DNA from: Bacteroidota bacterium | GTDB lineage: Bacteria > Bacteroidota > Ignavibacteria > SZUA-365 | NCBI GenBank assembly: GCA_029907355.1 | Contig: JARYLZ010000003.1 | Coordinates: forward strand, 16,520-80,519 | Direction: 5' to 3' | Length of the DNA stretch: 64,000 nucleotides | Shown here: in pieces, positions 18,418 through 28,886 of the stretch | Layout of the letters: each line of letters starts with the position of its first letter | Numbering within the stretch: the stretch's first letter is position 1 | Translations under genes and position numbers: made by a program | Notes under the pieces: model-generated | Seen by the model: only the letters and a program-made list of their open reading frames with translations | Databases searched by the model: none | Told to the model about the DNA's origin: nothing

Positions 18418-19650
18418 ATGCGAGACCGGAACCATCTGTTCCTTCTTTCCCTTGTTGTCGGTTTCTCTTCCCTTCCAGCTCTCGGGATGGTATGGGTATT
18501 ATCCAAACCCGCTCTCTCGGCAGTGCAGGGAAAGAGCGTTCGCCCTGACGACACGCTCTTCCTCGCCATCCATCGCGATGCCGTCGTGGCGGATGGGCAC
18601 AACGACGCCCTCACGAGAACCCTCGGCGGTGAGGACCTCTCGATTCGGACTTCCCGCGGGCACACGGACCTGGCTCGTCTCCGAGAAGGCGGTCTCGACG
18701 TCCAAGTTTTCGCGCTGTACGTGAACCCTTCGGCGAAAAACCCGTTCCGGACGGTCCTCCGCATGCTCGATACGCTCCACGCTCTCGCAAAACGGGCGGG
18801 CAGAATTCTCCGTGTCACGAGGACAAGCGGTGAAATTCAACAGGCGGCGGCGGAAGGGGTGATTGCAGCCGTCGCTTCCCTCGAAGGCGGCCATGCTGTC
18901 GGTCTCTCTTATCCGCGTATTCTCGAGTTGTACCGCCGCGGAGTCCGGATTTTCGGGCCGACATGGAGCAGGGGAACGCCATGGGCCTCCTCCTCTCAGG
19001 AAGAAGCTGCGGGGAAACGCCGCGGCCTGACAGCGTCGGGGAAACGTCTCGTTCGGGCCATCGACAGCCTCGGCATGCTGATCGACATATCCCATGCTGG
19101 GCCGAAAACGGTCGAGGATATTCTGGACATCGTCCACGGACCTGTCATCGCGTCGCACTCGTCTTGTGCCGCCCTTTGTCCCAGCGAACGGAATCTGACC
19201 GACGCGCAGATCCGTGCCCTCGCGCGGCGCGGAGGCGTCGTCATGATCAATTTCTGTCCGGGTTTTCTCCGCTCGGGGGGAGGGAGCGATGCGGAAGCCA
19301 TTCGTTCCTTTCAGCGCCGCCTTCAATCGATCGGGAGCGGGTCGAAACGGTTCGAGTCGCGGGCACTCGAGGCCCGCGACAGCCTCATCGCGGAGGCGCG
19401 TCGTCGCGGTCTGCCGACAATTCTGGACGTGGCGGATCATATCGATCATGCGGTTCGAATCGCCGGTGATGAGCACGTCGGGCTCGGGTCGGATTTCGAC
19501 GGGATCGATCTCACCCCGGTTGGTCTTGCCGATGTGGCGGACCTGCCGTTCCTGACGCGCGAGTTGCTCAGGCGGGGATATCCCATCGAATCGATCCGCC
19601 GCATTTTGGGAGGAAATCTCATGAGGGTTTTCCATGAACAATGCCGTTGA
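18418..19650 (+). CDS. Membrane dipeptidase, peptidase M19 family
   Basis: A 410-aa zinc dipeptidase of the renal dipeptidase family, cleaving dipeptides, including mixed L,D forms in some members. A hydrophobic N-terminal segment (LFLLSLVVGFSSLPALGMVWVL) is a signal peptide or membrane anchor, so the enzyme acts outside the cytoplasm. Zinc-binding motifs are VADGHNDAL near the start, EGGHAVG (bridging Glu), IDISHAG and SHSSCAALC; HVGLGSDFDGI closes the metal site. The ATG at 18418 is chosen over a TTG at 18400. The gene is monocistronic, with a hairpin after it. Confidence 0.92.
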   Translation: MRDRNHLFLLSLVVGFSSLPALGMVWVLSKPALSAVQGKSVRPDDTLFLAIHRDAVVADGHNDALTRTLGGEDLSIRTSRGHTDLARLREGGLDVQVFALYVNPSAKNPFRTVLRMLDTLHALAKRAGRILRVTRTSGEIQQAAAEGVIAAVASLEGGHAVGLSYPRILELYRRGVRIFGPTWSRGTPWASSSQEEAAGKRRGLTASGKRLVRAIDSLGMLIDISHAGPKTVEDILDIVHGPVIASHSSCAALCPSERNLTDAQIRALARRGGVVMINFCPGFLRSGGGSDAEAIRSFQRRLQSIGSGSKRFESRALEARDSLIAEARRRGLPTILDVADHIDHAVRIAGDEHVGLGSDFDGIDLTPVGLADVADLPFLTRELLRRGYPIESIRRILGGNLMRVFHEQCR

Positions 19651-19689
19651 GGACGCGATGGTGCAGCGTCTCGCGTGAGGGTTTACGAA

Positions 19690-19709
19690 CCGCGGGATCC
19701 CGCCCGCGG
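19690..19709 (+). terminator. Hairpin after the dipeptidase gene
   Basis: Perfect 7-bp GC-only inverted repeat (19690-19696 / 19703-19709) with a 6-nt loop, 40 nt after the dipeptidase stop and before sucC. The downstream TTACCATT is only weakly U-rich. Confidence 0.45.
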
Positions 19710-19815
19710 GCGTTACCATTCTTCGGAAAAAATCCCCACATTGCAACGCGTTTCGCGATCGTTCAATTCCAGGAATTTCACGTCGACACCGTTTCATAAC
19801 GTACAAGGGTTTGGA

Positions 19816-21018
<1,203 letters not shown>

Positions 21019-21224
21019 CCCAGCGTCCCCGAGCTCCAATGAGCAGACGAAAGAATGAGCATCGATCGCTTTGACGATGCCCGGGGGGGAAATGCAATCC
21101 CGACATCGGTACAAGGAAGGGATGCAGCGAGAGTGAACGCCCAGGGTGCGAAAGAGAAGGAACACGGGACGTGCACATGGAAAAAGTGCCAACCATCTCA
21201 ACTCGCCTCAACATCGAATGGAAG

Positions 21225-22484
21225 ATGAAGAAGACGGTCCTCGCATTCGTATTGCTACAAATCTCTTCCGCACCGCTTCTCACGGCGCAATTCCACTGGC
21301 GCGTCGTCAATCCCTCACCTTCGGACACGGCGCTCTACAGTGTCCATGTTTTCGATGCCGAGAACGCAATCGTCGTAGGAGACACGGGCACGATCAAGCG
21401 GACAACGGACGGGGGAATCTCATGGCGGACCATCCCGAGCGGGACGAAGGTTCGTCTTTCCAAGGTTCGCTTCCTGAACCCATCCATCGGGTTCATCGCG
21501 GGGGGGAACCCTGACGGCAATCAGCCGCTCCTCCTGAAGACCACGGACGGGGGTGAAACGTGGCGGGAAATCGACACGAAGGGCAACAGAGTATTCTTCG
21601 ACGTATGGTTCCACAGCGAGGACACAGGCTTCGTCGTGGGCCAGCACGGTATCATGCGTGCAACGATGGACGGTGGGAAAACGTGGGCTTCCATCGACGC
21701 CGGCTTCAACGAGAACAACATTTTCAGCATTCATTTCCCTTCCCGCCGCATCGGGTACATCTGTGGGAACGCCGGGAGTGTAGCGAAGACAACGACCGGC
21801 GGGACGTCATGGCACAAACAATCGAGCTGGAAGAACAACGCCCTTTTTTCCGTCTCCTTCGCCAACGACTCGGTCGGGATCATCGCGGGGGACGGTGTCA
21901 TCCTCGGCACGACCAACGGGGGAAAGGAGTGGGAAGCGCGCTTCGCGGACTTTCCCATCACGAGTCCGCTCATGCATGCGGTCCATGTCGACCCTTCTAC
22001 CGCATATATCGTCGGTTGGTTCGGCTATATCATCGCCAGCCGCGACAGCGGGAAGAGCTGGCAGTTGCAGGAATGGGGCGGGTCGAGTCTTCTCGAGGAG
22101 CTCGGCTTCTACGGGAAAAGAGTCGGATATGCGGTCGGCTGGGAGGGAACCATCCTGAAAACAATGGATGGGGGTGGACTCGTCGCAAGGGAGGTAGACC
22201 CGGCACCCTTCGCCATCAACCTCCGGGCCCTGTACCCCAACCCTCTGAGCCTCGGCACGCACCGATCCGTTCGCGTCGAGTTCTCGCTTTCGTCGAGCGG
22301 CAATGCAGCCGTCGATCTCTTGGACGTGCTCGGACGCCCCGTGCGTCGTATCGCGGCACAACGCTTCAGCCAGGGAACCCACATCGTTCCGTGGGAACCC
22401 TCAGAGCTCCCTCCGGGTGTATACAGGCTCCGCCTCTCGAGCGCGTCCCATTCCATCGTCCGGCCGCTCGTCGTCGTGCGCTGA
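21225..22484 (+). CDS. YCF48-like beta-propeller with T9SS sorting domain
   Basis: A 419-aa exported protein. A signal peptide (LAFVLLQISSAPLLTAQ) is followed by six or seven repeats of about 45 residues with the pattern VGDTGTIKRTTDGGISWR, the BNR/Ycf48-type propeller signature (TTDGGxxW). The C-terminus (LYPNPLSLGTHRSVRVEF ... LPPGVYRLRLS) is a T9SS type A sorting domain. Such propellers are common secreted FCB proteins of unknown binding function. The ATG at 21225 gives a clean signal peptide. The gene stands alone and converges on the deoxyhypusine-synthase-like gene. Confidence 0.85.
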   Translation: MKKTVLAFVLLQISSAPLLTAQFHWRVVNPSPSDTALYSVHVFDAENAIVVGDTGTIKRTTDGGISWRTIPSGTKVRLSKVRFLNPSIGFIAGGNPDGNQPLLLKTTDGGETWREIDTKGNRVFFDVWFHSEDTGFVVGQHGIMRATMDGGKTWASIDAGFNENNIFSIHFPSRRIGYICGNAGSVAKTTTGGTSWHKQSSWKNNALFSVSFANDSVGIIAGDGVILGTTNGGKEWEARFADFPITSPLMHAVHVDPSTAYIVGWFGYIIASRDSGKSWQLQEWGGSSLLEELGFYGKRVGYAVGWEGTILKTMDGGGLVAREVDPAPFAINLRALYPNPLSLGTHRSVRVEFSLSSSGNAAVDLLDVLGRPVRRIAAQRFSQGTHIVPWEPSELPPGVYRLRLSSASHSIVRPLVVVR

Positions 22485-22726
22485 CCGGAAACGGATCACC
22501 GCGGCGACCGGCGCATACGTGGGGTTGACAGCCTTCGGGTGGGAGAGTTCGCTGACGGACGCGTGACGAGTCCTTCCCGTATTGCCGGCCTTGCGCCGCC
22601 AAGAGCGTTGGTCCGCCCGGTGCGCCCCCTTCCCTGCGAACGCCGATGGTCGTGACAACGGCCCATGCTCTCTTCGCCTCTCATTACCTTCTCCCGCACG
22701 CCCCTCGCCGCAACGGGAAACGATCT

Positions 22727-23704
22727 TCACCATCCGAGGACGAGAGCGAAGACGAGCGGAGCGACGATACTCGCGTCGGACTCGATGATGAATTTGGGCG
22801 TTTCGACGCTCAATTTCCCCCACGTAATCTTTTCATTCGGGACAGCACCGGAATACGAACCGTAACTGGTCGTGGAATCGCTGATCTGGCAGAAATACCC
22901 CCACAAAGGAACGCCCGTTCGGCGGAGATCCTGGTGCAGCATAGGCACGACGCATATCGCGAAATCCCCCGCAATCCCGCCCCCGATCTGGAAGAACCCG
23001 ATCGATGAAACCGCCGAGTTGTTCGTGTACCAGTCGGCCAATTCCATCATCGCTTCGATGCCGCACCGGACGGTGTTGAAGTTCTTGATGTCCCTGTCGA
23101 TGCAGTGCGCCGCGTAAATATTGCCGAGCGTCGAGTCCTCCCAGCCGGGTACGAAGAGCGGCAGGTTTTTCTCCGCCGCGGCGACGACCCAACTATCGGC
23201 AGGATCGATCTCGTAAAACCGCTCGAGCTTCCCGGAACGCACGATGCGATAGAGGAATTCGTGCGGGAACGCCCGCACGCCGTTTCGATCGGCATCTACC
23301 CATTCCGCGAGCACGATTTCCTCGATGCGGCGCATGGCTTCCTCTTCCGGGATGCACGTGTCGGTGACGCGGTTGAGATGACGCTCGAACAGAGCCTGTT
23401 CGTCCTGCGGCGTCAAATCACGATAGTGCGGGACCCGGACGTAGTGATTGTGCGCAACGAGATTGAAGAGATCCTCTTCGAGGTTCGCCCCCGTGCAGCA
23501 TATCGCGTGAACCTTTTCACGGCGAATCATCTCGGCGAGCGAAATGCCCAGTTCGGCCGTGCTCATCGCCCCTGCGAGCGCGAGGAACATTTTCCCGCCC
23601 TGCTCGATGTGTCGCCGGTATGCGTTCGCCGCGTCGACAAGCGCGGCGGCGTTGAAGTGGCGGAAATGACGGCTAAGAAAGTCCGAAATGAGAGGGGAAG
23701 ACAT
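22727..23704 (-). CDS. Deoxyhypusine synthase family enzyme
   Basis: A 325-aa homologue of deoxyhypusine synthase, which transfers the aminobutyl group of spermidine to a lysine of eIF5A. The catalytic lysine lies in KITWGKL as Lys297, equivalent to SWGKI of the eukaryotic enzymes, and the following SDASIVAPL block matches. NAD-site segments include CTGANLEEDLFN and NTVRCGIEAMMELADWY. Bacteria have no eIF5A, so bacterial members most likely act on polyamines, for example as homospermidine-synthase-like enzymes; this is family knowledge plus inference. The ATG at 23704 is the natural start. No polyamine gene is adjacent. Confidence 0.85.
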   Translation of the reverse strand: MSSPLISDFLSRHFRHFNAAALVDAANAYRRHIEQGGKMFLALAGAMSTAELGISLAEMIRREKVHAICCTGANLEEDLFNLVAHNHYVRVPHYRDLTPQDEQALFERHLNRVTDTCIPEEEAMRRIEEIVLAEWVDADRNGVRAFPHEFLYRIVRSGKLERFYEIDPADSWVVAAAEKNLPLFVPGWEDSTLGNIYAAHCIDRDIKNFNTVRCGIEAMMELADWYTNNSAVSSIGFFQIGGGIAGDFAICVVPMLHQDLRRTGVPLWGYFCQISDSTTSYGSYSGAVPNEKITWGKLSVETPKFIIESDASIVAPLVFALVLGW

Positions 23705-23812
23705 GGCACACGTGGAGATTCTGTTGATGGAACGACTGCAGCACGACACGCATGGAAAGAATAGGGCATCCGCGTATGAATGTCAAGAAACCGAACCGCT
23801 TCGACACGGTGA

Positions 23813-23849
23813 AAAAAGGGGCTCCTGCTTGCGCATTCCGTCCCTTTTT
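23813..23849 (-). terminator. Possible terminator after the small membrane protein
   Basis: An AAAAAGGG / CCCTTTTT inverted repeat (23813-23820 / 23842-23849) with a long 21-nt loop lies about 75 nt beyond the stop of the minus-strand membrane protein gene; on that strand it ends in a run of six Ts. Modest confidence because of the loop size. Confidence 0.42.
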
Positions 23850-23924
23850 CGAGAGCACCCATGCGCGTCATCCCTCCCGCATCTCCCCGCGGAAACGGGA
23901 ATAATTCGGCCGGTTCTTACGCTC

Positions 23925-24392
23925 TCAAGATCGGACGGTCCAACACAGGAAGAGGACGATGAGAAACACCCCACGCACGCTCCACCAGACTGCCAGCCAG
24001 CGCTGTGCGGCAAGGAACGCACGGAAGGGCTTCGCGTCGGAACCGTATGACAGGCGCGCCAATGCAGGGCGGGCGACGAAGAGAACCGGGAGCCAAATGC
24101 CCACAAGGGAGACGAACGAAACCTGTTCGAAAACGAACGCGAACCCCTGGAAGACGATGGCGGCCGCCAACCCTGCCGAGATGGTTTCGACGACCATGAG
24201 GGGGTAGAGAATGATCGAATCCATCACGGCGATCGAACGCGCATGAAGCGGGAGGGAGTCCGGCGGGATGGTACGGAGGAGAGGGACATGGACCAGGGTA
24301 CGGTACCAAGAAATACCCGCCAGCATCACGGCACAGGTGAGCTCGATAGCCGTCGCGATGAGGTGGACACCGTCAGTGGGCGGGACCGGCAT
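23925..24392 (-). CDS. Small four-helix membrane protein, function unknown
   Basis: A 155-aa protein with about four hydrophobic helices (LIATAIELTCAVMLAGISWY, SIILYPLMVVETISAGLAAAIVF, VSLVGIWLPVLFV, WWSVRGVFLIVLFLCW). The pattern YRTLVHVPLL after helix one and RWLAVWWSVRG near the end recall small DUF1772-like membrane proteins, but I cannot assign it with confidence. It starts 20 nt inside the 3' end of the GH88 gene, so it is probably co-transcribed with it. Function unknown. Confidence 0.65.
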   Translation of the reverse strand: MPVPPTDGVHLIATAIELTCAVMLAGISWYRTLVHVPLLRTIPPDSLPLHARSIAVMDSIILYPLMVVETISAGLAAAIVFQGFAFVFEQVSFVSLVGIWLPVLFVARPALARLSYGSDAKPFRAFLAAQRWLAVWWSVRGVFLIVLFLCWTVRS

Positions 24393-25797
24393 TTCCTACT
24401 CCCCCGTCGTCCGGGAAGAGCCCGTCGAAGAACGTCGGGACCCGCGTACCCTCCCCCATGCGCCGGATGATCAACGCGAGCTCCCGTGCATGGTAATCGC
24501 CCCACTGCGAAGATTCCCCGCAGGGGATGTTCTTTCCGGGCGGGACGTAATCCCACCCCTTGGGGTAATGGTACACGGAATGAAGGATGAGCCCCTCATG
24601 GTCGCTCCCCGTACTGAGATAGGGTCTATCGAAGAGCGTCCTCGCGATCGTGAGCCCTGCCGCACGATAGGTAGCCGCTTCCGAGCTGCGTCCTGACCGT
24701 TCGAGGTACAACGCGAAACGGAGCATCCCCTGTGCTGCCACCACAGCCGCCGAGCTGTCGATAGGCTCCACATCATTGAAGGGGTCGGATTTCTTCTCGA
24801 GGAAAACGCCCGATTCACGGAGTCCGGGAGCTGCCGTGTCCCAGTATGGGATGCCGTCGGTGTGAACGTGCGCGATATAGTACTCGATCGTATCACGAAC
24901 CGCCGATTCGAAACAGGTAAGCGCGGTGTCCTTGTCGAAATCGTAGGGGAACTCCTCCTCTGTCGCCATCGAACAGAATTCGAGGATTTCGGCGAAGCCA
25001 CAGACCGCCCAAGCAAGACCGCGCGTCCACGTGGAGAACGGCGAGTAACCCTGATGGGTGGAGAGACAACGGAACGAACCGTTCCGCACGTTGAACACCG
25101 CTTCCTGTGCCGTACGTCCCCGCTCGTCGTAGCGGTCCCTTCCGTCGCCGCGCGATACGTTGTAACGCGCCGTCGTGCGTGCATGCCGCAGAAGACGGTG
25201 GAACAAATTGATGCGTTCGTCATTTTCGCCCGGCAGGTATTGCCCGAGACGATGGGCGAGTGCGAGAGACCGGAGCGTCCGCATCGTGTCGATGAACAGC
25301 GAGTGCGGCCCGTTGAACGAGTGGATGTAGCCGTATCCGTCCTTCAGCTCCGTCCATCGCGCGGCCTGAACCGCGCCGCTGACCCGCAAGGCTGTGCGAT
25401 AATACGCGATTTCCCATGGGAGGGCTTCGATCCGGCCGCGGGCTGCGAGGCGCAAGAGAATACCGTAGGTTCCCGCGATCTGAAAGCCGTGGTCATGGAT
25501 GCCGGTGTGCACGAGATGCGGCACCATGTGCTCGAGCGTCCCTTTCTTCCCGCGCTCGAGGAATTCCTCCTCGCCGGTCGCTTCGTACTGCAGGAGCGCC
25601 GATCCGAAGAAAAACCCGAGTGTCCACTCGGTCCATCCGCATGGGCGGTACCTGCCCTCGACGGTCACGACGGGCGAACCCTGTGCGGGATCCCACCGTT
25701 CGAACTGGAGACGGAGTTTTCTTGCGGAAAGATCGAAAACGTACCCCACCGCGCCGGCGAGATCGGTCGGGCGGAGGTGCAGATCAATGTCGAGCAT
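24373..25797 (-). CDS. Glycoside hydrolase family 88-like unsaturated glucuronyl hydrolase
   Basis: A 474-aa (alpha/alpha)6-barrel protein. The blocks THxGIHDHGFQIAGTYGIL and NGPHSLFIDTMRTL carry the two acidic positions used in GH88/GH105 enzymes, and FSTWTRGLAWAVCGFAEIL is the typical late helix. Such enzymes remove 4,5-unsaturated uronic acids left by polysaccharide lyases, by hydration of the double bond. No signal peptide is seen, so action is cytoplasmic. The ATG at 25797 is preferred to one at 25833. It follows an SDR and an OYE-type oxidoreductase, suggesting a small sugar-acid pathway. The exact sugar is unknown. Confidence 0.8.
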   Translation of the reverse strand: MLDIDLHLRPTDLAGAVGYVFDLSARKLRLQFERWDPAQGSPVVTVEGRYRPCGWTEWTLGFFFGSALLQYEATGEEEFLERGKKGTLEHMVPHLVHTGIHDHGFQIAGTYGILLRLAARGRIEALPWEIAYYRTALRVSGAVQAARWTELKDGYGYIHSFNGPHSLFIDTMRTLRSLALAHRLGQYLPGENDERINLFHRLLRHARTTARYNVSRGDGRDRYDERGRTAQEAVFNVRNGSFRCLSTHQGYSPFSTWTRGLAWAVCGFAEILEFCSMATEEEFPYDFDKDTALTCFESAVRDTIEYYIAHVHTDGIPYWDTAAPGLRESGVFLEKKSDPFNDVEPIDSSAAVVAAQGMLRFALYLERSGRSSEAATYRAAGLTIARTLFDRPYLSTGSDHEGLILHSVYHYPKGWDYVPPGKNIPCGESSQWGDYHARELALIIRRMGEGTRVPTFFDGLFPDDGGVGNAGPAH

Positions 25798-25845
25798 GGC
25801 GTGACCTCTCGGGTGAAGAGGGGAGGAATACACGCATCCCTTCGT

Positions 25846-26670
25846 TTACAATCTCCGGATATGGAGACCGCCGTCCACATGGATGACGGCCCCGGTCGTG
25901 AAGGGGAGCCTGCCGCCCAGTATCGCCAGGCAGACCGCGGCGACATCGTCGGGAGTCCCCCATCGCTTCGCGGGAACCACGCCTTCCGCGATGAGAGCGT
26001 CGTAGCGCTCGCGGACTCCCACCGTCATGTCGGTCGCGATGATGCCCGGCCTCAGTTCGCAGACCGAGATGCCGAACTCGGCAACCCGCAGTGCCCAGAG
26101 CGTGGATGCCATCGAAAGCCCCGCTTTGGAGACGCAGTACTCCCCCCGGTTGAGTGAAGCGGCCTCTGCCGAGATCGACGAAATATTCACGATGACGAAC
26201 CCAGACGGTCCTCGTGGTTGCATCGTGCCACTCAACCAAAACCGTGCCGCCGCCTGCATGAGGAAAAAGGGACCGAGGAGATTCGTCTCCATGACACGTC
26301 GAAACGAAGAGGGCGTCGTTTCGAGGATATCACGGCGGACCGTGGGAGCCGCACCGGCATTGTTCACCAAGGCATCAATGCGGTCGTGCGCTTCCGCGAC
26401 GGATTGTATGAGTGCCTCGCGCTCGTTATCCGATCCGACATCGGCTGCATGCGCCGTGAACTTCTGCGTCGGGGAGCGCCGCTCGGACCCGCAAAGGCGG
26501 AGGGTCTCTTCGGCGGCTTCCCTGTTCTCCCGGTAATTCACCGCAACCGACCACCCGTCCCTGGCCGCATGAACGGCGATCGCGCGGCCGATTCCCCGCG
26601 AAGCGCCCGTGACGAGGACGACCGGTGCGGCCACGTCCTGCGTCCTTCCTTTTTCGAGAGAATCGATCAT
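25846..26670 (-). CDS. SDR family oxidoreductase (FabG-like)
   Basis: A 274-aa classical short-chain dehydrogenase/reductase. TGASRGIGRAIA is the cofactor motif, NNAG follows, and the catalytic triad appears as ISSISAEAAS, EYCVSK. The C-terminal GAVIHVDGGLHI is the FabG-type ending. Rather than fatty-acid synthesis, its place between a GH88 hydrolase and an OYE-type enzyme suggests a sugar or uronate-derived substrate, for example a 4-deoxy-5-keto-uronate produced by the hydrolase; that is an inference. It is 48 nt upstream of the hydrolase gene. Confidence 0.82.
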   Translation of the reverse strand: MIDSLEKGRTQDVAAPVVLVTGASRGIGRAIAVHAARDGWSVAVNYRENREAAEETLRLCGSERRSPTQKFTAHAADVGSDNEREALIQSVAEAHDRIDALVNNAGAAPTVRRDILETTPSSFRRVMETNLLGPFFLMQAAARFWLSGTMQPRGPSGFVIVNISSISAEAASLNRGEYCVSKAGLSMASTLWALRVAEFGISVCELRPGIIATDMTVGVRERYDALIAEGVVPAKRWGTPDDVAAVCLAILGGRLPFTTGAVIHVDGGLHIRRL

Positions 26671-26733
26671 GGTTTCATTACCCCTCGTGTGGAAAGGTCC
26701 GGTCCGGGGCTGATTGTGCGGGCAGGGAGAGTT

Positions 26734-28164
26734 TCATGGACCATGCGTTCCCTTGCGGGGTGCCTTCCCGCGATAGATATCGGCATAGTATGGATCCCGA
26801 GGGACACAGCCCGTCGGGGACTGACCGAGAGGATGGTCCTTCCTCCGCATCAAGTCCGTGCAAAAACCGACCGTCAAACATACACGGTCGGAGCGAAGTT
26901 TCCCGTTTCCCAAAGCGTCCCTGGCAAAATCCGGATAGGCGATCGCCCCCCTGCCGAGCGCCGCGATGGTCACGCGCCCGCGTCGGATGTTCCCCTCCGC
27001 CGCGTGAATGCACCATTGCCGGAGCCAACTGTAACCCGTCCCGACTACCGCCAATTCAGGGAAATGCCGTTGGACGGCGGCCGTCAAGCGGAAATGTCGG
27101 TCGACACCGACCAGGGGGTGTTCCGGCGAAAGGTAACCGCCTTCCGACGGCCGTTCGTACGGACGCCCGATGTGCGGATTCCAATAGGGGCATCCGAGCG
27201 TGACATTGACGAGACGAACGCCGGAACGCACGAGAATCTCGACGAGCCGAAGAGGTTCGTCCAGGTCTTCATGCAACGGGTTATCGGGATCCGTCCCGAA
27301 ACCATCCACGTACGGGAGAGGAACAGGAACGGGGATGCCGACCGCTGTGACGGGGTGCGCCACAAAGGGGATACCGTCATAGACGCTGACACGCGAAGCA
27401 AGGAGAAGTCGATTGCCTGCCGCCGACCGGATCCCCTCGAGGATATTACGGATGAATCGTGTCCTATTCTCGAACGATCCGCCGTACGGTCCTTTTCTCC
27501 TGCGCGATGCGAGGAGTTCGGCCGCGAGATACCCATGGCACTGTTTGATATCCACGAAGTCGAATCCGGCTTCGGCAGCGAGGACGGCGGCTTCCACGAA
27601 CCGTTCCTCGAGACGTTGCAGGTATTCGTCACCCGCCGTAGGCCAGTCCGGACCGACCGTCGCCCCGGTACCATCGCCCCTCAGGGTTCTCGCGTCGAGA
27701 GTCGGAGCGTGCATCGCGAGAATCGGTCGTTGCCAGCTGAAACGTCCCGAGTGGGTCAGTTGTAAACCGACGAGGAGGTCATGATCATCCCCGAAAGTCT
27801 CTCTATGCGCACGGCGTGTTTCGTCGACCAGCTGTCGAAACGCCCTTACCGTTCCCTTGTGGATCCACAACTGCCTGGGGTTCGCACGGCCCTCGGGGCA
27901 GACCGCCGTCGCTTCGCCCCAGATCAGCTTGGCACCGCCGCCCCCGAAACGGCGCCAGCGACGGAACGTCAACTCGCCGGGCGACCCGTCGGGTTCCGCG
28001 TCGCATCCTTCCATCGGGTGAATGCCGAGCCGGTTCCCGAGCGTCACACCTCCGATCTGTACGGGCTTGCGCACGGCCTCGAGCCGTTCTTCGAACGCAA
28101 TGGCGAGGTTTCTTTCCGCAATGTCGTACTCGAGTTCTTCGAGGGATTTATACGTGAAGTACAT
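26734..28164 (-). CDS. NADH:flavin oxidoreductase, Old Yellow Enzyme family
   Basis: A 476-aa FMN-binding TIM-barrel oxidoreductase. HPMEGCDA replaces the usual N-terminal P-M motif, QLTHSGRFS and CHGYLAAELLASRR hold the catalytic His/Tyr region, and the long C-terminal part ends the barrel. Some relatives carry a 4Fe-4S site after the barrel; here the matching stretch reads CLTVGFCTDL ... TGC, so one of the four cysteines is replaced and a cluster is doubtful. There is no second flavin/NADH domain. ATG at 28164 is preceded by an in-frame GTG at 28170. It is upstream of the SDR and GH88 genes. Confidence 0.85.
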   Translation of the reverse strand: MYFTYKSLEELEYDIAERNLAIAFEERLEAVRKPVQIGGVTLGNRLGIHPMEGCDAEPDGSPGELTFRRWRRFGGGGAKLIWGEATAVCPEGRANPRQLWIHKGTVRAFRQLVDETRRAHRETFGDDHDLLVGLQLTHSGRFSWQRPILAMHAPTLDARTLRGDGTGATVGPDWPTAGDEYLQRLEERFVEAAVLAAEAGFDFVDIKQCHGYLAAELLASRRRKGPYGGSFENRTRFIRNILEGIRSAAGNRLLLASRVSVYDGIPFVAHPVTAVGIPVPVPLPYVDGFGTDPDNPLHEDLDEPLRLVEILVRSGVRLVNVTLGCPYWNPHIGRPYERPSEGGYLSPEHPLVGVDRHFRLTAAVQRHFPELAVVGTGYSWLRQWCIHAAEGNIRRGRVTIAALGRGAIAYPDFARDALGNGKLRSDRVCLTVGFCTDLMRRKDHPLGQSPTGCVPRDPYYADIYRGKAPRKGTHGP

Positions 28165-28257
28165 CGCCACCGCTCACCATTCCGCCAAGGGATTTCACAC
28201 GACGTATTCGTGCTCCGTGTGGGATTTTTCCGCCCGCCTCTTCCGACAGGGCAAGGG

Positions 28258-28797
28258 TCAGACGAGAAGCGAACCTTCGATCTGGAGAAGTCGTTTCTTT
28301 CGTTCCACCCCGCCTGCGTAACCGACCAGTTTCCCGTTTTCGCCGATCACGCGATGACAGGGAACGACGATCGGGAGAGGGTTTCGACCGAGGGCTTGTC
28401 CGACAGCGCGGGTTGCGCCGGGGTTTCCGATCATCTCGGCCACCGTACGATATGTCGCAGTCGTACCATACGGAATCGTGCGAATCGCCGTCCATACCTG
28501 CACCTGGAAAGCCGTCCCGTAGAGGTGCAGGCGAAAGGAGAACCGCCTCCGTCTTCCCGAAAAATACTCGTCCAATTCGCGTCGTGCCCGATCGTGCTTT
28601 CCCGATTCCTCCTTGATCGTCCAATTCCCCACATACTCCGTGAGGAAATGCTCCATTCCCGTTTCCCGCTCGCCCATATCGAACGCAATGGCGATGAATA
28701 CCTGGCCCACGCTCAACAGGTGGAGCGTTCCCAAGGGGGACTCATGCCGGGATGCCGTCACCTCGACGAGGGTCGTACGATGGGACGCGGGTGACAC
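28258..28797 (-). CDS. ogt: Methylated-DNA-protein-cysteine methyltransferase
   Basis: A 179-aa suicide DNA repair protein that removes alkyl groups from O6-alkylguanine. The active-site motif PCHRVI carries the acceptor cysteine, followed by [32 protein letters not shown] is the helix-turn-helix DNA-binding part. The N-terminal adaptive-response domain of Ada is absent, so this is an Ogt type. The GTG at 28797 is used, but a GTG at 28761 closer to the conserved SPLGTLHLL would also work. Two LacI-type palindromes lie just upstream. Confidence 0.93.
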   Translation of the reverse strand: MSPASHRTTLVEVTASRHESPLGTLHLLSVGQVFIAIAFDMGERETGMEHFLTEYVGNWTIKEESGKHDRARRELDEYFSGRRRRFSFRLHLYGTAFQVQVWTAIRTIPYGTTATYRTVAEMIGNPGATRAVGQALGRNPLPIVVPCHRVIGENGKLVGYAGGVERKKRLLQIEGSLLV

Positions 28798-28802
28798 GGG
28801 GT

Positions 28803-28814
28803 GAAAACGTTTTC
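28803..28814. promoter_or_regulatory. LacI-type operator-like palindrome 1
   Basis: GAAAACGTTTTC is a perfect 12-bp palindrome with a central CG, the shape of LacI/GalR-family operators. It lies immediately upstream of ogt, which precedes the OYE/SDR/GH88 genes. No LacI gene is in the window, so regulator identity is unknown. Confidence 0.45.
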
Positions 28815-28886
28815 GAAATCGAGAATCATTCGACAGAATCTACGGCATTTTCCTTTCCTGCAAAACAAAAGCTTCTCGAACGATGA

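Noticed and set aside
19735..19745. Second sigma-54 site before sucC (TTGCA)
   Set aside because: There is no GG ten bases before the GC; likewise at 7668 and 51675, so only 61203-61218 fits.
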